IMG/VR virus record: IMGVR_UViG_3300043446_003363
Location: 1-59,764 of that record
From: a virus
Reading direction: 5' to 3' (one strand)
Length of the DNA stretch: 59,764 nucleotides
In this document: one piece after another, positions 7,034 through 13,900 of the stretch
How the letters are laid out: the number at the start of each line of letters is the position of its first letter
Position numbering within the stretch: position 1 is the first letter of the stretch
Notes under the pieces: generated by a model
Database searches by the model: none
What the model was told of the DNA's origin: nothing
The model's input: only the letters and a program-made list of their open reading frames with translations
Made by a program: the position numbers and the translations under genes

Positions 7034-7571
7034 TTTTACAATATTTTAGAGCAATTGAAAATCTATGATAATTTTTAAAACTTGTTGCTTTGTGTAATAT
7101 ACTACCATCAAAAAGAACCATCCTATTTGGAATTGGAGGAACCCCATATATTGTTCTATTTAAATAGAATTGAGTTTCTCCCCCATCATCAAGATTCCAA
7201 TTTTCATTTATATAATACAAACAAGTATATAATTGAGATACATTTTCTGGAGTATCTATATGAAATCTTGGATTTTCTCCAGGAGCAAAGCAATTAACAT
7301 ACATTCTTTGTAAATCAAGATTTTTTAGAACAGAAAATTGAAAACGACATTTACTATCAATTAAATTTAAAATTTTATTATTTAAATTGTTGGATGGAAA
7401 TATTTGATGTGTCATTCCAGTAACATATTTTAAAATATTTTCTCCAGAAGGAATGGCACTGTAATCATCAACCTCACCGTAATTATACGATGCATTTTTA
7501 CAATAATTACTTACATTTTGAAAATCATCATTATTTAAAAAATTGTCTATTACTTCAATATCAAGATTCAT
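7026..7571 (-). CDS. 2OG-Fe(II) oxygenase (prolyl-4-hydroxylase-like)
   Basis: The 181-aa product has a complete 2OG-Fe(II) motif set: His104-x-Asp106 in PRFHIDTPEN, the conserved strand LYYINENWNLDDGGETQFY, His160 in LFDGSILHKAT, and Arg170 in YHRFSIAL. This order matches prolyl 4-hydroxylase-type enzymes, where the DDGGE block is characteristic. It would use Fe(II), O2 and 2-oxoglutarate to hydroxylate a protein or small-molecule target; the target is unknown. Its ATG shares one base with the stop of the 46-aa gene upstream (TGATG). Confidence 0.85.
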   Translation of the reverse strand: MNLDIEVIDNFLNNDDFQNVSNYCKNASYNYGEVDDYSAIPSGENILKYVTGMTHQIFPSNNLNNKILNLIDSKCRFQFSVLKNLDLQRMYVNCFAPGENPRFHIDTPENVSQLYTCLYYINENWNLDDGGETQFYLNRTIYGVPPIPNRMVLFDGSILHKATSFKNYHRFSIALKYCKNE

Positions 7572-7711
7572 CAGAACTTAACATTCACACCAACCACTTT
7601 TGCCTTGGGGTTGCGGGCAATCGCAGTTTCACGGGCATCTTGGGGATTGGATGCCTGAACTTCTTCGTTAAACACTTTACCAGCAACGTAGAGTTGAACA
7701 ACGTACTTCAT
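7571..7711 (-). CDS. 46-aa conserved small protein
   Basis: ATG at 7711 to TGA at 7571-7573 encodes MKYVVQLYVAGKVFNEEVQA then a helical middle (SNPQDARETAIARNP) and a final basic strand (KAKVVGVNVKF). A clear Shine-Dalgarno (AAAGGAG) lies about 9 nt upstream. The beta-alpha-beta pattern suggests a tiny folded domain. It is markedly more GC-rich than the oxygenase gene that follows, with which it shares one base. It resembles a short protein recurring in cyanomyoviruses; function unknown. Confidence 0.75.
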   Translation of the reverse strand: MKYVVQLYVAGKVFNEEVQASNPQDARETAIARNPKAKVVGVNVKF

Positions 7712-7750
7712 TTAAAAGACTCCTTTGTGAATTGAATAGTTGAATGAAAA

Positions 7751-8977
7751 TCAGCGGCGAATGGTGCTCACCGCAACATCACCTTTTACGAAAATGGTGT
7801 CAACCACATTCTGTACGGCACGTGCGGTGTTCGTAGATGCCTTATCAAAGGTGGGGCAGATCACCAGTCCATAGGATTTGGTGTATGCCTCCAGATCGCC
7901 CGCCTGGAGGGCACCAGAGCGGATTCCAGCAGCATCCTGGGGGTGTAGGCGCAGAGTACGCCCAACCGTCTGTCCGATGCCCACAACATCCATAGAGCGC
8001 ATGAATACTACTGCCTCCAGAGCAGAGATGTTGATGCCTTCTGCCAGAATGCTGTGGTGCAGAACCACAAACTTCTTGTCGGCATCCTTACCCCAGCGAT
8101 TGAGAGTGTCAAAGAACACCTCACGGTTTACAATCTTACCATCAATAAAAGCACCGTGCTTGGAAGTAATGTGCATCACAGAGTAACCCTGCTCTGCCAG
8201 TTGATCTGCAAAATCAGTTTCGGAAAGCAAACCAACAATATGTTTGGTTGCCTTGGCACAGATCAGAATCTTATTGACAGGATGATCTGCAATCGTTTGC
8301 AGAAGATACTCACAATCACGCTGGGCAATATCCTCACCCTTGATAGAAAGGCGCATCTCCTTCATCATCACCTTGGGAGGAATGATGTAACCACCCTGCA
8401 CAAGATCAGGAGCAGGAACCTTGGCAATAATCTGCCCATAAACATCAGTATCGTTCATGCCAGGTTTGCCAACCACAGAAGAATACTTGGGAGTTGCAGT
8501 AAAGAAGTAGCAACGCTTTGCTTCGGAAGCAAAATACTCTGTGGCAGGAAAGAAATTACGCTTGACAGAGTTGTGTGCCTCGTCAAAGTAAATGGTGTCC
8601 ACAGTAATACCTGCACATTGCAGTTGCTGCAGAGAGTTGTAGGTAGTAAAGATCAGTTTGTGACCTTCTACCTGCTCACACCAGGCACGAATAATGTTAG
8701 GGCGAGTGCTGCTGAAGTGATGAGTTTCACCCGTATGAACGTGCATCACATGAGCGTTAGTGATAAACTCAAGATACTCACTTGACAACTGCTCTGCCAG
8801 GAGGATGCGGGGCGAAACCACTACGATGGTTTGAGTAGTATCAGAAAGGAACTGCTCAATCGCATCAAAAATACCAACGTTGGTTTTACCACCGCCAGTA
8901 GGGAAAACACAGATGCCCTTGGCAACCTGCCGCAGAGCATCAAGAGCAATTTGTTGATGGGGGCGAAGTTGGAACAA
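7751..8977 (-). CDS. SF2 DEAD/DEAH-box helicase (Res-subunit-like)
   Basis: The 408-aa product has the SF2 helicase core: an N-terminal RPHQ motif, Walker A PTGGGKT (26-32), DEAH (132-135), FTATP (159-163) and motif VI QTVGRTLR (336-343). It lacks extra nuclease or recognition domains, so it is a minimal ATP-driven translocase related to the Res/HsdR helicase module. Roles in recombination, replication restart or DNA modification are possible. The start is TTG at 8977: there is no ATG, a GGAGA lies just upstream, and an extended -10 is about 23 nt upstream. GC is about 53% in a sampled line, much higher than its neighbours, suggesting separate acquisition. Confidence 0.9.
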   Translation of the reverse strand: MFQLRPHQQIALDALRQVAKGICVFPTGGGKTNVGIFDAIEQFLSDTTQTIVVVSPRILLAEQLSSEYLEFITNAHVMHVHTGETHHFSSTRPNIIRAWCEQVEGHKLIFTTYNSLQQLQCAGITVDTIYFDEAHNSVKRNFFPATEYFASEAKRCYFFTATPKYSSVVGKPGMNDTDVYGQIIAKVPAPDLVQGGYIIPPKVMMKEMRLSIKGEDIAQRDCEYLLQTIADHPVNKILICAKATKHIVGLLSETDFADQLAEQGYSVMHITSKHGAFIDGKIVNREVFFDTLNRWGKDADKKFVVLHHSILAEGINISALEAVVFMRSMDVVGIGQTVGRTLRLHPQDAAGIRSGALQAGDLEAYTKSYGLVICPTFDKASTNTARAVQNVVDTIFVKGDVAVSTIRR

Positions 8978-8999
8978 GGTCTCCGTTGCGTATGGGACT

Positions 9000-9008
9000 A
9001 TTATAGCA
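9000..9008 (-). promoter_or_regulatory. Extended -10 promoter for the helicase
   Basis: The minus strand reads TGCTATAAT, a perfect extended -10 element (TGnTATAAT). No good -35 is visible because that position is occupied by a hairpin. Transcription would begin near 8993, leaving a leader of roughly 16 nt before the TTG start at 8977. Confidence 0.65.
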
Positions 9009-9034
9009 GAAAGGGGTCCTCACGGGGACCCCTT
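9008..9034 (-). terminator. Hairpin terminator after the methyltransferase pair
   Basis: A perfect 9-bp stem (AAGGGGTCC pairing with GGACCCCTT, 6-nt loop) lies at 9011-9034, a few bases past the stop of the 136-aa gene, and is followed on the minus strand by TCT. The U-tract is short, so termination may be partial. The helicase -10 follows immediately. Confidence 0.6.
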
Positions 9035-9040
9035 GTGCCA

Positions 9041-9451
9041 CTAGAAAAACTGTTCCACTCCCACTGGTTCCCCAAAGGAATAATCATATGTAAGAGCATC
9101 ATGGCACACATAATGTGGATGATCAATAGGCACTCCAACTCTCTCACACATTTCTTTATGATTATCTTCCATTAACTCAACTGCATACAACATGTTGTTA
9201 AGAACATGATCTTCAGAGTGATACTTAATCAATTCATTCTTAAGTGCAAGAATAAAATTGCCAGAACCAGCAGAATTGTCCAGAAACTTTGAATTTGGAT
9301 TTTTTCGTTTTTCAAGATCAATCATCTGAACCATTTCTTTACATATTTCCATGGGTGTGAATACTTCTTGAGTTTCGGCAATTCTTTCATCCGAACGCTC
9401 AATATTAGATCCAGTATTCTTATTGTGCTGATTCTTCGTGCCCATTACCAT
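9041..9451 (-). CDS. SAM-binding half of an N6-adenine methyltransferase (no catalytic motif)
   Basis: The 136-aa product contains motif X (QEVFTPMEICKEMVQMID), motif I for SAM binding (FLDNSAGSGNF, 57-67), a motif II-like VELMEDN and a motif III-like CHDALTYDYSF. It then stops just where the NPPY/F catalytic motif IV should come. A hairpin terminator follows directly. The preceding gene overlaps it by 32 nt and supplies an NPPF motif. It may be the cofactor-binding partner of a split enzyme, or a truncated remnant. ATG at 9451 or 9443 are both possible starts. Confidence 0.7.
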   Translation of the reverse strand: MVMGTKNQHNKNTGSNIERSDERIAETQEVFTPMEICKEMVQMIDLEKRKNPNSKFLDNSAGSGNFILALKNELIKYHSEDHVLNNMLYAVELMEDNHKEMCERVGVPIDHPHYVCHDALTYDYSFGEPVGVEQFF

Positions 9452-10808
9452 ATCGTTTTGTATAAATCGTGATCAATTTAGTTTTGCCAAGATGAGGAAT
9501 TCCATTTGTAGTTTCCATAGAAGTATTACGGAAACTATTATCCCCATTTTGCCCAAGAGAAATGATTCGCTTCAAAATTTCTTCTTTAGTTGTATTCACA
9601 TCAGGGCGAACACGGATATAGTTGTGACTTGATGATTTCTCATAATCGGTCCATACTTTACCATTCTCATTTTTTTCACCAGGAAGATACACTTTACCAG
9701 AAACACCAGCACCATCACCACCAACAAAAATATCAGCATCATATCGGTGCTCATATTTCAGAAACTCAATATGGGGATGTTCCTTATAAGTAGGATCTAG
9801 ATCTCTTTGTTTTTCTCCAATTTTCCATTCTTGAATACATGCATCAATACTTGCAGCAAAATCATTATCTGCACAATCTTGGGTTGATACCAGTTCAAGA
9901 TCACGATTAATTTTATTAAAATTGGCAGAACCTTGTTTCATAGATTTAGGTAGAATTAAAATAATCTGCCCATTTTTTGCCCGAACACGTTCAGCAGCAT
10001 TATTCAAGAAATTAAGTGCTAATCTACCACCTTTACCAAAAGGTGGATTACCAATCACAACATTAAAATCCATATTATTGTATTCATCCTCTGTAATATA
10101 TTTAACACACTCTGGAAGATGCCCGAGTCCAATACACATATCATAATCTTTATCGGTGTAAATATTTGTAAATCCAAGATTTGATAATGTGACACAAAAA
10201 TGACCCCAAGCGTCCATAGGAACATAAATCATAGCATCTTTGGGAAGATTTTTCAATCGTTCGACAATTTCATAAACAAGATGCAATTTAGGAGCTCTAG
10301 TTGCTTCTGGATTTTTTTCTTTAATTTTTTTAGCATGAGATTCTGGCGTAAATCCATAAACTTTTTCTTGCTCACGAAAAGTATCACTCATGGCAATAAT
10401 TTTCTCTCGTAAATAAGATACATGTTCAGAATAAGTTTTTATATAAAGAGGGGCCTCAACTACTTCAGGAGATCCACCAAGAGAATTTTTTCTACATCCA
10501 GAAGAATATAAAGAATGACGAATATAATGATCCGAAAGATCTGGATGAACTTTCAGAATTACATCATATTCACGTTTTTCTGCCCATTTAGAATAATCTG
10601 AACGATTATATCTCCCTTTATTATCAAAGGTTTCGTCATCTTTAGTTTGCCCAACAAAAGCGGAAACAGGACGACGTCCAAGTTCAATAAGTTCTTTTAT
10701 TGCTGGTTGTTGGATAATATAAATTAAATTATAATCTTCTTCATCAATTGCTGCACGATAAAAAGGATCTACTTGTTCTTGAATAGCAGTCAAAAGTCCG
10801 TTGGTCAT
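9420..10808 (-). CDS. N6-adenine DNA methyltransferase, NPPF catalytic subunit
   Basis: Starting at the ATG at 10808 (MTNGLLTAIQEQ; an upstream TTG is less likely) the product is 462 aa. It carries a strong motif IV, NVVIGNPPFGKGG (NPPF at about 254-257), followed by a strand-helix region (QIILILPKSM) typical of adenine methyltransferases. About 240 residues precede it. The place of motif I is occupied by a poor match (IYVPMDAWGHFCVTL), while a good motif I lies in the overlapping next gene. The C-terminal 150 residues would recognise the target. Likely role: methylating phage DNA against host restriction. Confidence 0.8.
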   Translation of the reverse strand: MTNGLLTAIQEQVDPFYRAAIDEEDYNLIYIIQQPAIKELIELGRRPVSAFVGQTKDDETFDNKGRYNRSDYSKWAEKREYDVILKVHPDLSDHYIRHSLYSSGCRKNSLGGSPEVVEAPLYIKTYSEHVSYLREKIIAMSDTFREQEKVYGFTPESHAKKIKEKNPEATRAPKLHLVYEIVERLKNLPKDAMIYVPMDAWGHFCVTLSNLGFTNIYTDKDYDMCIGLGHLPECVKYITEDEYNNMDFNVVIGNPPFGKGGRLALNFLNNAAERVRAKNGQIILILPKSMKQGSANFNKINRDLELVSTQDCADNDFAASIDACIQEWKIGEKQRDLDPTYKEHPHIEFLKYEHRYDADIFVGGDGAGVSGKVYLPGEKNENGKVWTDYEKSSSHNYIRVRPDVNTTKEEILKRIISLGQNGDNSFRNTSMETTNGIPHLGKTKLITIYTKRYGNGHEESAQ

Positions 10809-10832
10809 GGATGAATTGGAAGTTATGCAAGT

Positions 10833-10838
10833 ATTATA
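10833..10838 (-). promoter_or_regulatory. -10-like TATAAT before the methyltransferase
   Basis: The minus strand reads TATAAT about 25 nt upstream of the ATG at 10808 and directly after the hairpin terminator. The -35 position falls inside the hairpin and shows no consensus, so it is weaker evidence than the promoter at 10918-10946. Confidence 0.35.
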
Positions 10839-10842
10839 CAGC

Positions 10843-10868
10843 AAAAAAGGGCTCTGTGTAGAGCCCTT
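10843..10868 (-). terminator. Rho-independent terminator upstream of the methyltransferase
   Basis: On the minus strand a 9-bp perfect stem (AAGGGCTCT, loop ACAC, AGAGCCCTT) runs into six T residues. This is a textbook intrinsic terminator. It lies past the 1663-aa fibre gene and should stop late transcripts. It also lies between the sigma-70 promoter at 10918-10946 and the methyltransferase start, so it could attenuate that transcript. Confidence 0.85.
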
Positions 10869-10917
10869 ATACCAGTTCTTAAAGTGTCACAGTCTCATCT
10901 TCAAACCTAACAAAGGT

Positions 10918-10946
10918 ATTCTAATCAGATTTGAGCATTATGTCAA
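10918..10946 (-). promoter_or_regulatory. Sigma-70 promoter upstream of the methyltransferase unit
   Basis: The minus strand has TTGACA (10941-10946), a 17-nt spacer and TAGAAT (10918-10923): a full -35, ideal spacing and one mismatch in the -10. Transcription would start near 10911, giving a leader of about 100 nt that includes the hairpin at 10843-10868. It begins immediately after the stop of the fibre gene. Confidence 0.7.
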
Positions 10947-10949
10947 GTC

Positions 10950-13900
10950 CTAGTACATATCATGCCATGTAGTTCCATCGTACATTTGATGTTGTTTAGT
11001 TGTTTTATTGAATATAAATGCACCTTCAACTGTAGCAAGACCAACTCTTTCTGCAGAAGTTATGGATGGTGGTAATATAAATCTAAATCTATCTAAAGTT
11101 GTTGTTGCAATTCCAACATTAGTCTGATAATTAACTTCTATTGTGGTATTATTACCAGCATTACTAAAATCTAAAATAGATCTTGCAATAGTAGTTCCAA
11201 GACCAACAACTGTAGTAGAATTTGGATCAAATATTTGTAAAGATTTTCCAGATTGATATTGATAATTGGAATCTGTGGGGTCATGATTAATGTTAATCGT
11301 AACATTGCGATTTAAATTAATAGAACCATCTGTTAGGTATAATGAGTTATTATTCAAAATAATTCCAGATGCACTAGTTACACCAGATCCAATAATAATA
11401 CCTTTAGTTAAAATGTTATTATGGGTATATAATGAAGTAAGAGGTAAAGAAGAAGATGTTCCTATACCAACAAAATTGTCAAAAGATTCTTGTGTACCAA
11501 CAAATAATTTACTATAAGAACTGTTTAATTTTATACTAGAAGCAACACTTACATCAGAAAATGTAGTAAGACCAACAGTTGAAGTAATATTTAAAGTGTA
11601 AACCGTAGTAATTCCAGTAACATTTAAATTTGTTGTTTGTATATTAGATGCATCTATTCTAATAATGTTTGCAGTTTTTGAATCAATATTACCAGTAATT
11701 ACATCTGATCCACTAATTGTTGAAGCTGCTCCAGCAGATCCCTTTACAACTAATTGATATCCATTATTAATAGTTAAACCTGCACCAACTATAACATCAT
11801 TAACAAAAAATGTTGAACCTGTGAATTTTATAGGATCTAATACATTTATTGAAGATACACCAACAGATTTTGCTATAGTTTTAAGATCAATAATATTTTG
11901 TGTGGAAACGTCAGTATTTGCTACTAAATTATTAGTTTCTAATCTTGTACATGATATAATTCCAACATTAAAATTATAATTTGATGGAAAATTAATTGAA
12001 GGATTGCCAGTTACGGTTAAATCTCCTTTAATTTTTAGGTTTCCACCAACAAATGAATTTCCAGTTACTGTTGAAGTACCAACAATTTCTACGGTTTCTA
12101 ATGGATTTGTTATTCCAATTCCCAACTTACCATTGTAAGTTAAAGACATTAAATCATTATCTTTATATTTCCAAATATGATCACCAGTATTAATTCCAGA
12201 ATTTCCAGAGTGTAATTTATTTACAATTGATCCTGGTCCTTGATTTAAAATCGTTAGATTTCTATCTTCTAATTCATTAAATTGAATATTTCCTGCTGTT
12301 GATCCAGATTTTAAAACTATTGATGGTGTATCTGAAGAACTTCTGGTTCTTACCAATAATGTAATATCACTATCATCGGAAATTAAATCTAATGCATTTT
12401 CTGGATTAGTGGTTCCTATGCCAACTTTTTTAGTAATATTATTAACAAAGAAAGTTCCTGCTGAAATATTATTAGTTACTGTTAATCCACCACCAACTAC
12501 TAAATTATCATTGACCTGAACAAAATTAGAATTTGATTGTAAAATCAAATCACCAGAAACAGTATCTATTGTACTTGTGGAAGCAACGGCAATTCTTATA
12601 TTATTAATATGTGCATTTTCAAAAGAATAATTTAAGGATCCAAGATAACCAGATTTATCAGAAGTTGGAACTATACCAGTTGATACGGAAGTAATTCCAG
12701 TTAATTCAGTTGTTCCATCAACTTTTAAATTATTAACAACTTTTATTATATTAGAATCAGATTTTAATTTTAAATCTCCTGATTTTGTTGCAATTGTATT
12801 ATCATCATCTACTCCTGCACCTATTCTTATATTTCCAACATGAGATTCTGAAAATGCAAGACTAGAAGATCCAAGATAAGCACCTAAATCGGAATCAGGT
12901 AATAATCCTTCTGCAACTGTAGCAATTCCACTTAAATATGATTGCCCATCAACATTCAATGTTTCGGATACACTAAGTTTATCATTAACTGTTACTGTAC
13001 CGCCAGTTGAATTTAGAGATAGATTTCCACTTCTTGTGTTAATTTCATTTGCAGAAACTCCAAGATTTAAATTGCCAACATGTAAAGAACTGAAAGATTT
13101 TGCGGATGATCCTAAAGTTGCTCCTCCATCAGAACCTGGTAGTAAACTAGTCCCAACTGTAGCAATTCCACTTAAATATGATTGCCCATCAACATTCAAA
13201 GATTCATTAATATCTACCTTATCATCAATTTCTACAGTACCATCAGTAGAGTTTAAGCGAAGATTTCCACTCTTGGTATCAATTTCATTTACTCCACTAA
13301 CACCTATACGAATATTGTCAATATGAGCTTCAGAAAATGTATTTGATGAATTTCCAATATAAGCACCGTTAGAATCTGGAAGAATACCAACTCCAATTGT
13401 AGTAATTCCAGTTAAATAAGAATCACCATCAACGTTAAGAGACTGATTAATATCTACGTTGTCATCAATTTCTACAGTACCACCAGTAGAGTTTAAAAGA
13501 AGATTTCCAGTTCTTGTGTCGATTACATTTACATCAGTTACTCCTATGCGTATATCATCAATATGCGCTCCAGCAAAACGAAGTGATGCGGATCCAATAG
13601 TAGAAGTAGTATTTGTGCTTGGTATTAAATCAGAACCAACTCTCAAATTATTTGCAATTGTTGCAATTCCACTAATTTCTACATTTCTACCTATACTTAA
13701 ATCTTGAGAAACCGTAACTTTTCTGGTTAAAGAATCTAAAGATAAATTACCAGATCTTGTACTTATAATTCCAGCAGCACTTGGTAAACCAATTTGAAGT
13801 TCATCAATGTGTGCTTCAGAAAATGCTTTTATTGTACTTCCTATTGAAACCGAATTGTTTGAACTTGGTAATAAACTATTTCCAACAGTCGCAATTCCAC

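Noticed and set aside
8054-8785. 243-codon plus-strand open frame opposite the helicase
   Set aside because: The helicase frame has all SF2 motifs. The antisense frame is open because the gene is GC-rich and has no recognisable motif or ribosome site.
625-10808. Complete restriction-modification system (methyltransferase plus HNH plus helicase)
   Set aside because: The helicase lacks nuclease domains, the HNH gene is 6 kb away in a different gene cluster, and no specificity subunit is seen. Anti-restriction methylation is simpler.
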